Below are positions 1 to 7,276 of a stretch of DNA of 64,000 nucleotides, piece by piece. The stretch's first letter is position 1. Each line of letters begins with the position of its first letter. Both the position numbers and the translations under genes were made by a program. The stretch covers positions 89,556 to 153,555 of the forward strand of contig NZ_LMUK01000032.1 in NCBI RefSeq assembly GCF_009766005.1, written 5' to 3'. Below the pieces are notes generated by a model that searched no databases, had not been told where the DNA came from, and saw nothing but the letters and a program-made list of their open reading frames with translations. Origin of the DNA: Bradyrhizobium sp. S69 (GTDB taxonomy: Bacteria; Pseudomonadota; Alphaproteobacteria; Rhizobiales; Xanthobacteraceae).

Positions 1-591
1 GAGCGCGGCATCGACTGGTTCCGCAGCAACGTCATCACCAAGGTGCCGTTCCCGCATCCCGGCGTGATGCGCGACGTTTATCCGGGATTCCTGCAGCTCA
101 GTGGCTTCATCAGCATGAACCTCGACCGCCACACCGACGCCCACAAGAACCTGTTCAAGAATCTGGTGAAGGGCGACGGCGACCTGGTCGACAAGCACCG
201 CGACTTCTACGACGAATATCTCGCGGTGATGGATCTGAGCGCGGAGTATTATCTGCAGACCGTCGACCTCGTCTTCGTCAAGCATGCGCTGCCGAAAGGC
301 GAGATGACCCATCGCGGCAAGCCGGTCGATCCGTCGAAGATCACGCGCGTGGCGCTGATGACGGTGGAAGGCGAGAACGACGATATCTCCGGTCTAGGAC
401 AAACCGAAGCAACGCACGGACTATGCAGCGCGATTCCCGATCATCTCCGGGTGCATTACGTGCAAAAGGGCGTCGGTCATTACGGCGTGTTCAACGGATC
501 GCGCTTCAAATCTGAAATCGTGCCGCGCATTTCCGATTTCATGGTGTCGTCCGCGATTGCGAAGCCCGCATTGGCCGTGGCGGCGGAATAA
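1..591 (+). CDS. phaZ: Intracellular polyhydroxyalkanoate depolymerase, C-terminal part (5' end outside window)
   Basis: The frame is open from base 1 and the start lies upstream; 196 residues are visible. It resembles the C-terminal half of intracellular PHB depolymerases, alpha/beta hydrolases that degrade stored polyhydroxybutyrate granules in the cytoplasm. The visible part has the conserved VPFPHPGVMRDVYPGF stretch near the left edge. The late catalytic residues are present: the Asp region in VEGENDDISG and the His in GVGHYGVFNGSRF. The nucleophile serine lies outside the window. A strong hairpin follows the stop by 11 bases, so this gene ends its transcript. The family call is firm; substrate chain length is inferred from the family. 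Confidence 0.88.
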   Translation, partial: ERGIDWFRSNVITKVPFPHPGVMRDVYPGFLQLSGFISMNLDRHTDAHKNLFKNLVKGDGDLVDKHRDFYDEYLAVMDLSAEYYLQTVDLVFVKHALPKGEMTHRGKPVDPSKITRVALMTVEGENDDISGLGQTEATHGLCSAIPDHLRVHYVQKGVGHYGVFNGSRFKSEIVPRISDFMVSSAIAKPALAVAAE

Positions 592-602
592 ATCCGCGAT
601 TT

Positions 603-624
603 CAAGCAGGCGCTGGCCTGCTTG
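603..624 (+). terminator. Hairpin after phaZ
   Basis: A perfect inverted repeat with 8-bp arms (CAAGCAGG / CCTGCTTG) and a 6-base loop begins 11 bases after the phaZ stop. There is no T-run, so it would be a weak intrinsic terminator or a 3'-end-protecting hairpin. Confidence 0.5.
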
Positions 625-917
625 CGACGCGAAGCGCGGTGGTAGGCGCCGATTCGGCTGGGCGAATAACCCTCTGAATTGACCACGGAAATCCGGATTC
701 ATCGCCGCCTGAAGGAATGAGTTTAATTTCATCCTTTGGGGGGCCTTGGAACCCGGTTTGGCGGCCCGAAAATTTTGTTCCGACCCCTTCCTGTAGAGGC
801 AGCATCGGCGGCTAGCCCCTGTATATTGGGCAAATGATTTGTTTTTGCGCCGGCCGATTTACCTGGCTGAGGATGTGGCAGAATCCGGGCGTACTCCTGC
901 CCCCCGGACTGTCAGAC
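625..917. other. Intergenic region without recognised gene
   Basis: This stretch lies between the phaZ hairpin and the metallopeptidase start. No credible coding frame was seen. A TATATT hexamer near 822-827 could be a -10 element for the downstream gene, but no matching -35 was convincing. Confidence 0.4.
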
Positions 918-1673
918 ATGGCTACTCGCGCGCTCCTCTATCGGCGGCCTGCCGAACCCTCGACACTTTTGGTCAAACACGGCTCCCAAATCTACTCGGT
1001 GAGGCTGCGCCGGCATCGCCGCGCGCGGCGATATACGTTGCGCATTCATCCAACCGATCGCGAAGCGATCCTCACCATGCCGCCGCGCGGCACCATTGCC
1101 GAGGCCAAGGACTTCGCACGGCTGCATGGCGGCTGGATCGCCGCGCGTCTTGGCCGTCTTCCGAAGGCCGCGCCGTTTGTCGCAGGCACACAGGTTCCAT
1201 TGCGCGGTGTTGCGCATCGCATCGTGCATCGCGCCAGCGAGCGCGGCACGGTGTGGACCGAAACGCGCGACAGCGGCGAGAAGATCCTCTGCGTCGCCGG
1301 AGGTGCGGAGCACATGGAGCGCCGGGTCCATGATTACCTCAAGCGCGAGGCGCGCAAGGATCTGCAAAAGGCCTCGCTGGCTTACGCCGGCGAACTCGGG
1401 GTCCGGGTCAAGCGGGTGTCGATCCGCGATCAATCGAGCCGCTGGGGTTCCTGCACCGCTGCGGGTTCGCTGTCGTTCTCATGGCGGCTGATCCTGGCGC
1501 CGCCCTTCGTGCTCGACTATCTCGCCGCCCATGAAGTGGCGCATCTCGTCGAGATGAACCATTCGGCGCGATTCTGGCGCGTGGTCGCCAAGGTGTGCCC
1601 GTCGGTCGAACGCGCCAAGAACTGGCTCGATACCCACGGCAACGACCTGCATCGTTACGGGATTCAGGATTAG
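918..1673 (+). CDS. YgjP-like (DUF45) zinc metallopeptidase-fold protein
   Basis: The product is 251 residues from this start. It has the DUF45/YgjP signature: a basic SVRLRRHRRARRYTLRI segment, then RWGSC, then the zinc-binding HExxH in AAHEVAHLVEMNHS followed by a downstream FW. Family members (YgjP, SprT-like) fold like zinc metallopeptidases; physiological substrates are largely unknown. An in-frame ATG at 834 would add 28 residues that do not resemble the family. A TATATT box sits just before 834, so the internal ATG at 918 was preferred, although it has no strong Shine-Dalgarno. It is convergent with the PBP gene. Confidence 0.8.
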   Translation: MATRALLYRRPAEPSTLLVKHGSQIYSVRLRRHRRARRYTLRIHPTDREAILTMPPRGTIAEAKDFARLHGGWIAARLGRLPKAAPFVAGTQVPLRGVAHRIVHRASERGTVWTETRDSGEKILCVAGGAEHMERRVHDYLKREARKDLQKASLAYAGELGVRVKRVSIRDQSSRWGSCTAAGSLSFSWRLILAPPFVLDYLAAHEVAHLVEMNHSARFWRVVAKVCPSVERAKNWLDTHGNDLHRYGIQD

Positions 1674-1715
1674 GGTACTGTCGTAACATCGGCCATCACC
1701 ACGCTCGACACCGTC

Positions 1716-1737
1716 ATCGCCCGCGAAAGCGGGCGAT
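1716..1737. repeat. Palindromic repeat / hairpin with GAAA tetraloop
   Basis: Nine-base perfect arms (ATCGCCCGC / GCGGGCGAT) enclose a GAAA loop, in the gap between two convergent genes (1674-1927). It resembles the palindromic intergenic elements elsewhere in the window and could act as a bidirectional terminator. The rest of the gap, including a second GC-rich inverted segment near 1805-1840, shows no gene. Confidence 0.55.
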
Positions 1738-1927
1738 CAGTATTCCAGGGCATTGGTGTTGAACCTGGAAGCTGCGGCATACTGGATACTCCGCTGGAGC
1801 CTGTCATCGGGCTCGCCGGAGGCGAGACCCGGTGGCGGAGTCGGCAGGGAAGCCAAGTCTGTACTTTGCATGGGGTTGTTTTCGATATTTGCCTGCCACG
1901 GGGAAATCGGTAGGCAAGTCGCCTCGC

Positions 1928-4186
1928 TCAATTCCCACCGAACAACCGCTGCACCAGCCAGCCATCCAATCCCGCCGCCGCTTCCGGTCGCGACGAGTTC
2001 GAGGGGCGCGTCGGCGGCGGCCGATATCCACCGGCTTGCGGCAATGGCGCGAGTGACGCCGAGGCCGGTGGTGGATATGGCGCGGTGATCTGCGATGCCG
2101 TGACTTGCGGACTAGGCTGCGGTCCACTGGGCGGTTGTGGCGCGGCTTGCGCGAAATTCGAGAAGAAGCCCGGGGCTTGCGAATTCGGCAGGGCTGCGAC
2201 CGGCACGCCTTGATGCGCCGCTTTCATGAAGCGGGTCCAGATCTCGACCGGCAAGCCGCCGCCGGTGGCCTTCTTGGTCGGCGAGCTGTCGTCGTTGCCG
2301 AGCCAGACGCCGGTCACCAGCTTCGAAGTGTAGCCGATGAACCAGGCGTCGCGGAAATCCTGACTGGTGCCGGTCTTGCCGGCCGCCATCCAGCCCGGCA
2401 GCTCGGCCTTGTGCGCGGTACCGCTGAGCAGGGTCTCCTGCATCATGGTGTTCATCATCGCGACATTGCGCGGGTCGATCACCTGGCCCAACTGGTCGGG
2501 CGGACGCGAATACAGCACCTTGCCAGCGCTGGTGCGGATCTTGAGCACGACGTGCGGGGAGGCGCCCTGGCCGCCATTGGCGAACGGCACATAGGCGCCG
2601 ACCAGTTCGGTCAACGAGACTTCCGAGGTGCCCAAGGCGATCGAGGCATTGGGTTCCAGTTTAGAGGCAATGCCGAGCCGGTGCGCAGTGCGCACCACAT
2701 TGTTGGGGCCGACTTCCAGGCCGAGCCGCACCGCGACCGTATTGAGCGACATCGACAGCGCCTGCGTCAGCGTGACCGCGCCGAGATATTGGTGCTCGAA
2801 ATTCTCCGGCTTCCAGCCCTTGACGTTGAGCGGCGCGTCCTGCCGGAGGGTGTCCGGCGTCAGCCCGGCCTCGATCGCCGTCAGATAGACGAACGGCTTG
2901 AACGCGGAACCCGGCTGCCGCCTCGCGGTTACCGCGCGGTTGTACTGGCTCTCGGCATAATTGCGGCCGCCGACCATCGCGCGCACCGCGCCGTCCGGCG
3001 TCATCGCCACCAGCGCGCCCTGGCTGACATTGAATTTCACGCTCTTGGCCGCGAGTTCGTCGATCACCGAGGCCTCGGCGATGGCTTGCAGTTTCGGATC
3101 GATCGAGGTTTCGACCACGATGTCCTGATCGATCTGGCCGACCAAATCGTCGAGCACCTCGCCGATCCAGTCGGCGACGTAATTGACGGTGCCGGCGCCC
3201 GCCGCCTTCACATTGTAGGAGCCGTGCCCGGTCGAGGCTTGCGCCTGCGCCTCGGTGATGAAGCCCGCATCGGTCATCGCGGCGAGCACGAGCTGCGCGC
3301 GCTTTTCGGCACCTTCGGGATTGCGGTTCGGCGCCAGCCGCGACGGCGATTTGACGAGGCCGGCCAGCATCGCGGCCTCCGATATCGTCACGTTCTTGGC
3401 CGACTTGCCGAAATAGCGCTGCGCCGCCGCCTCGACGCCATAGGCGCCGGAACCGAAATAGACCCGGTTGAGATAGAGCTCGAGAATCTCGGCCTTCGAG
3501 TGCTTGCGCTCCAGCCAGATCGCGAGTTCGGCTTCCTGCAATTTGCGTTGCAGGGTGCGCTCCTGGGTCAGGAACAGGTTCTTGGCGAGCTGCTGCGTCA
3601 AGGTCGAGCCGCCTTGCGAGACGCCGCGATGCAGCACGTTGGTGACCGCCGCGCGCAAAATGCCCCAGGGATCGACGCCGTAATGCGAATAGAACCGGCG
3701 GTCTTCGATGGCGATGAAGGCTTTCGGCAGATAAGGCGGCATATCCTTCAGCGCGATATTGGCGCCGGCCATTTCGCCGCGGGTCGCCAGCACGCTGCCG
3801 TCGAGGCCGGTGATCTGGATGGTCGGCGGGCGCTTCGGAATTTCCAGCGACTGGATTGGCGGCAGATGCGCGCCGACATAGACGACGCCGCCGGCGACCG
3901 CGATCATCCCCCACAGGCCAAGTACCGCGCCCCAATAAAACAAGCGGGAGACGCTAAAGCGCGATTTCGATCGGCGCTTGGCGCCACTGCGGGGTGTGCG
4001 CGGCTTGCGATCGAGCGCAGGCGCGGCGCCGTCGTCATCGGGCTTGCTTTTGGCGGGTGATTTTTTCGGTTTGCTGTCGGCGCTCGGGATACGGTCTTCG
4101 GGACCAAGGCGCAAATCGCTGAGCGCCGCGGCCAGCCCGAAGAGCGGCTCCTTGCGTCCGCTGCTTTTTTTCCGCCCCAACGCCAT
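1928..4186 (-). CDS. Bifunctional penicillin-binding protein 1A (glycosyltransferase/transpeptidase)
   Basis: The product is 752 residues from an ATG giving MALGRKK; an upstream in-frame start adds ten residues with no family support. The order is: a basic, Pro/Lys-rich cytoplasmic tail of about 90 residues; one membrane span (FYWGAVLGLWGMIAVAGGVV); a GT51 glycosyltransferase domain with the catalytic-Glu motif AIEDRRFYSHYG and GGSTLTQQLAKN; and a transpeptidase domain with SxxK (PGSAFKPF), SLN (MSLNTVAV) and KTG (AAGKTGTSQD). It polymerises and cross-links peptidoglycan in the periplasm. The C-terminus is a long Pro/Gln/Ser-rich low-complexity tail of about 80 residues, longer than needed for catalysis. 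It is a stand-alone gene. Confidence 0.93.
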   Translation of the reverse strand: MALGRKKSSGRKEPLFGLAAALSDLRLGPEDRIPSADSKPKKSPAKSKPDDDGAAPALDRKPRTPRSGAKRRSKSRFSVSRLFYWGAVLGLWGMIAVAGGVVYVGAHLPPIQSLEIPKRPPTIQITGLDGSVLATRGEMAGANIALKDMPPYLPKAFIAIEDRRFYSHYGVDPWGILRAAVTNVLHRGVSQGGSTLTQQLAKNLFLTQERTLQRKLQEAELAIWLERKHSKAEILELYLNRVYFGSGAYGVEAAAQRYFGKSAKNVTISEAAMLAGLVKSPSRLAPNRNPEGAEKRAQLVLAAMTDAGFITEAQAQASTGHGSYNVKAAGAGTVNYVADWIGEVLDDLVGQIDQDIVVETSIDPKLQAIAEASVIDELAAKSVKFNVSQGALVAMTPDGAVRAMVGGRNYAESQYNRAVTARRQPGSAFKPFVYLTAIEAGLTPDTLRQDAPLNVKGWKPENFEHQYLGAVTLTQALSMSLNTVAVRLGLEVGPNNVVRTAHRLGIASKLEPNASIALGTSEVSLTELVGAYVPFANGGQGASPHVVLKIRTSAGKVLYSRPPDQLGQVIDPRNVAMMNTMMQETLLSGTAHKAELPGWMAAGKTGTSQDFRDAWFIGYTSKLVTGVWLGNDDSSPTKKATGGGLPVEIWTRFMKAAHQGVPVAALPNSQAPGFFSNFAQAAPQPPSGPQPSPQVTASQITAPYPPPASASLAPLPQAGGYRPPPTRPSNSSRPEAAAGLDGWLVQRLFGGN

Positions 4187-4340
4187 CCGAAAAACGCCCA
4201 CGCCAACTCGGCGCACGCTAGCGTTCGGAGTTTAAGGGCCGGTTACGCAGAGGTTAATGCGGGATTAGCAGGTCCGGCGGCGGGTGCGTGGAACCAGGCT
4301 AATTGTATCAGGATAGCCGATTTGCGGCGCGGCGGAGAGC

Positions 4341-4811
4341 ATGTCAAAAACAATTGCTTTACGAATGGGGCAAATGAGGCACGACATGGGCCATATCGAT
4401 CCGACCAAGGAAGTGTTCGCGCAATTTCGGGCCGATGATCGTCCGGGCCCGATTCACATGCTCAATTTGGTCCGGCTACGGCCGCAGGCCGCCTATCCCG
4501 ACGGCCGCCAGGCGACCGGCGCGGAAGCCTACGCGGCCTATGGCAGGGAAAGCGGCCCGGTGTTTGAACGGCTGGGCGGCCGGATCGTCTGGCAGGGGCG
4601 GTTCGAATTGATGCTGATCGGGCCTTCGGAAGAACGCTGGGATCATTGCTTCATCGCCGAATATCCGAGCGTTGCGGCTTTCGCCGAGATGATCCGCGAT
4701 CCGGTCTACCGCGAAGCGGTGAAGCATCGCCAGGCCGCGGTCGAGGATTCGCGCCTGATCCGGCATGCGGCACTTCCGGTCGGCAAGACGTTCGGCGAGA
4801 TTCCGAAATAG
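4341..4811 (+). CDS. DUF1330 family protein
   Basis: A 156-residue protein with the DUF1330 pattern: MLNLVRLRPQAAYPDG near residue 40, then a dimeric alpha/beta-barrel-like middle, and ERWDHCFIAEYPSVAAFAEM before the C-terminal DPVYREAVKHRQAAVEDSRL. Members are small ferredoxin-like-fold proteins of unknown biochemical function. GGAG lies six bases before this ATG. In-frame ATGs at 4374 and 4386 are also possible, and the core homology starts near the latter. The gene is monocistronic and convergent with the next. Confidence 0.75.
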   Translation: MSKTIALRMGQMRHDMGHIDPTKEVFAQFRADDRPGPIHMLNLVRLRPQAAYPDGRQATGAEAYAAYGRESGPVFERLGGRIVWQGRFELMLIGPSEERWDHCFIAEYPSVAAFAEMIRDPVYREAVKHRQAAVEDSRLIRHAALPVGKTFGEIPK

Positions 4812-4827
4812 CGGTCCGCAAATGCAA

Positions 4828-4853
4828 ATCGGCGGCCCCGCAGGACCGCCGAT
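4828..4853. terminator. Bidirectional terminator-like hairpin
   Basis: Eight-base arms ATCGGCGG / CCGCCGAT with a 10-base loop lie between two convergent genes, 17 bases after one stop and 27 before the other. It could serve both transcripts. Confidence 0.55.
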
Positions 4854-4880
4854 CATCGCTTCAAACGAAATGCAGGCCGC

Positions 4881-6107
4881 TCAGCCCGCCGCGCCGGTAT
4901 CTTCCAGGATCGGGCCGAACAATTCCCAGCGCTCGCCGTTGAACTTCATCATCTGAAGCTGCTTGTTGACGCGGTAATCGTTCGGCGCGGTGTTGCCCTT
5001 GATTCCCGGCAACGCCAGATCGAGCTCGACGTTCTTCAAGTTGGTGGCCTGCTTCAGCACGTTTTCGCGGGTCAAATCGTCGCCGCACTGCTTGAGCACA
5101 TGCACCATCAACTGAGAGGTCGAATAGCCGTAGGTGTTGAAGTTCGAGTTCTTGTCGCCGTCGGGATAGTACTTCGCCATGAACTCGAGATAACGCTTCA
5201 TGCCGGGATCATCCTTCCATTGCGGGTCGCCCGGATCCTTGCCGTAATTCGTGCTGATCAGGCCCTTGGAAGCGTCCAGGCCCGCCGGCTGCAACACCGC
5301 GCCGACCGAGGTGGCGTTGATGTCGACGATATGGATCGGATGCCAGCCGAGTTCGGCGATTTTCTTGATCGCCTGTGCGGCCTGCTTCGGCGTTGACGCG
5401 CTGAAGAACAGATCGGCCCCGGCGTCCTTGATCTTGAGCACCTGGGAATCGATGGTCGGGTCGGAGACCTCGTAGGAGGCTTCGGCGACGATCATCTTGG
5501 CCGCCTTGTCGCCGAGTCCGGCTTTGATGCCGTTCAAATAGTCCTTGCCGAGATCGTCGTTCTGGTAGAGCACGCCGACCTTGGCGTCGGGATGTTCTTT
5601 CAGAATGTACTGGCCGTAGATTCGGCCCTCGACGAAGTAGTTGGGGTTGAAGCCGAGCGTCCAGGGGAAGTTCTTCGGGTCGGTGAATTTCGATGCGCCG
5701 GTGGCGGCGAACATCTGCGGCACCTTCTTGGCGTTGAGGTATTTCTGGACCGCCGCGTTGGAAGGCGTGCCGATGATCTGGAAGGTCAGCAGCACTTCGT
5801 CGTCCTCGACCAGCTTGCGCACCTGCTCGACCGCCTTGGGCGGGCTATAGGCGTCGTCATACTGGATCAGGTTGATCTTGCGGCCGTTCACGCCGCCCTG
5901 GTCGTTGATCATCTTGAAATAGGCCGCCTGGGCCTTGCCGATGCTGGCATAGGCCGAGGCCGGCCCGCTGAACGGCACGGTCTGCCCGATCTTGATTTCG
6001 GTATCGGTCGCGCCGCTATCGTATTTCTTTTGCGCGTAGGCCGATGACGCCGACAGGGCGATCGTGACCGCCGCACCGGCGAACAGATGAAAAAGGCCGT
6101 TCCTCAT
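4881..6107 (-). CDS. Branched-chain amino acid-type ABC transporter substrate-binding protein
   Basis: A 408-residue periplasmic binding protein of the LivK/Peripla_BP_6 type. It has an N-terminal signal peptide (FAGAAVTIALSASSAYAQ), then IKIGQTVPFSGPASAYASIGKAQAAYF and INDQGGVNGRKINLIQYDD, which are typical of the first lobe. It would deliver a branched-chain amino acid, amide or aromatic compound to a Liv-type importer. No permease or ATPase gene is adjacent, so it is an orphan receptor. Many such orphans occur in Bradyrhizobium; the ligand cannot be read from sequence. Confidence 0.88.
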   Translation of the reverse strand: MRNGLFHLFAGAAVTIALSASSAYAQKKYDSGATDTEIKIGQTVPFSGPASAYASIGKAQAAYFKMINDQGGVNGRKINLIQYDDAYSPPKAVEQVRKLVEDDEVLLTFQIIGTPSNAAVQKYLNAKKVPQMFAATGASKFTDPKNFPWTLGFNPNYFVEGRIYGQYILKEHPDAKVGVLYQNDDLGKDYLNGIKAGLGDKAAKMIVAEASYEVSDPTIDSQVLKIKDAGADLFFSASTPKQAAQAIKKIAELGWHPIHIVDINATSVGAVLQPAGLDASKGLISTNYGKDPGDPQWKDDPGMKRYLEFMAKYYPDGDKNSNFNTYGYSTSQLMVHVLKQCGDDLTRENVLKQATNLKNVELDLALPGIKGNTAPNDYRVNKQLQMMKFNGERWELFGPILEDTGAAG

Positions 6108-6255
6108 GTCGCTGCTTCCTCACATTTTCGGGATTGTATCGACGGTCTTTTCCGAAAAGGGTTTTGTCAGCCCCAGCCGGACGCCATCGCTGCCGCGAGT
6201 GTGGCGGAACGGATTTGGCAATGCAAGAACATGCCGGCCGGAAAGATCAGCGTTT

Positions 6256-6618
6256 CTAAGCCAGTAAAAGCAGAATGAGCGCGATCGCGGCGGGCGCCGC
6301 CTGCACCAACAGAATCCTGCGGCTGACGGTGGCGGCGCCGTAAATGCCGGCCACGATCACGCACAGCAAAAAGAACGCCTTGGTCTCAAATGCGAAGGCC
6401 GGGACCGGCTGCACCAGCCCCCAGATCAGCCCCGCAGCGAGAAAGCCGTTGTACAGCCCCTGATTGGCGGCGAGCACGGCGGAGTCGGCCGCCTTCTCGG
6501 GCGAATTGCGAAACGTCTTCAGGCCGAGCGGTTTGGTCCAGAGAAACATCTCCAGCACCAGGAAGTAGAGATGCAATGCGGCGACCAGCGCCACCAGCAG
6601 ATTGGCGATCCAGATCAT
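6256..6618 (-). CDS. DUF1304 family membrane protein
   Basis: A 120-residue, four-helix integral membrane protein. The start (MIWIANLLVALVAALHLYF), the LEMFLWTKPLGLKTFRNS motif and AVLAANQGLYNGFLAAGL are characteristic of DUF1304. The function of the family is unknown. It stands alone between the LivK-like gene and a repeat. The 148 bases between it and the LivK-like gene show nothing recognisable. Confidence 0.82.
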   Translation of the reverse strand: MIWIANLLVALVAALHLYFLVLEMFLWTKPLGLKTFRNSPEKAADSAVLAANQGLYNGFLAAGLIWGLVQPVPAFAFETKAFFLLCVIVAGIYGAATVSRRILLVQAAPAAIALILLLLA

Positions 6619-6709
6619 GTCGTGTCCCCCCGGTTTCGGAGGGACACTAACACGATCTATCGCGCGGGCACTTCGTCGTTCGCCAGCAGATAAGTCGACG
6701 CGCTGGATT

Positions 6710-6870
6710 GATGAGATGAGATTAGATCAAGCGATAGCAGCAACGGGAGCGCGCTCCCTCTCCCGTTGGGAGAGGGTTGGGGTGAGGGGTTACGGCCTCT
6801 CGTTAAGCGCCCCTCACCCGATTTGCTGCGCAAATCGACCTCTCCCCGGCGGGGAGAGGTGGCTGAAATA
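6710..6870. repeat. Palindromic intergenic element, family A, copy 1
   Basis: The element starts with GATGAGATTAGATCAAGC-like sequence and contains paired arms CTCTCCCGTTGGGAGAG, GGGTGAGGGGTT, CCCCTCACCC and CTCTCCCCGGCGGGGAGAG around a GATTTGCTGCGCAAATC palindrome. The same organisation recurs at 22516-22700, 33427-33630, 38911-39053 and 55751-55929. It fills most of the gap 6619-6912. Recurrence in one window shows a dispersed repeat; no transposase is linked. Confidence 0.85.
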
Positions 6871-6912
6871 CCGAGCCAGACCGACTCAATTAAAAGCCAT
6901 CCCGCTCTGGGA

Positions 6913-7149
6913 TCACGCCTTGACGTGCAATTGGTAATGGCCGGCGGCGCATTTGTAGCGCTCCAGCGTCCAGTCGGCGTGGTAGATCGGATGCTCGGAC
7001 ATCCATTTCGACACACCGATCTGCCCTTGGATCATGCAGCTTTGTAAGCTGATGTCACTTTTTGAACTGTCGGTGACGATTTCTTCGACACAAGCGTTCG
7101 GCGACCCCGCCAAACCGTGGCAGAGAACGGCAACAAGCGTAACGAACAT
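6913..7149 (-). CDS. Conserved small secreted hypothetical protein
   Basis: A 78-residue product from an ATG preceded by AGGAGG. It begins with a short hydrophobic, signal-like segment (MFVTLVAVLCHGLAG). It then has four more cysteines (NACVEE, LQSCMI, and YKCAAGHY near the end) and SKWMSEHPIYHADWTLERYKC. The form recalls small conserved Bradyrhizobium proteins of unknown function. Paired cysteines suggest a disulfide-stabilised periplasmic protein, which is inference. Confidence 0.65.
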   Translation of the reverse strand: MFVTLVAVLCHGLAGSPNACVEEIVTDSSKSDISLQSCMIQGQIGVSKWMSEHPIYHADWTLERYKCAAGHYQLHVKA

Positions 7150-7276
7150 CGGGCCTCCTGAATCCGGCAATTAATGTTGCAATGCAATATGCAAGCCGGA
7201 TGCCAGCTTCAGCGCCGTAGAATCACGGGGCCGGTGTATCGATAGTGGCAGACGAAATCGATGAAATTTCAGTCGC

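Noticed and set aside
2105..4060. Very long open frame on the plus strand opposite the PBP1A gene
   Set aside because: It is antisense to a well-supported gene, rich in Arg/His/Gly/Asp residues, and has no domain. Such shadows arise from GC-biased codons. The same holds for the long frames opposite glnD (7829-9850), mutS (15644-17602) and the pca genes (19084-21252).
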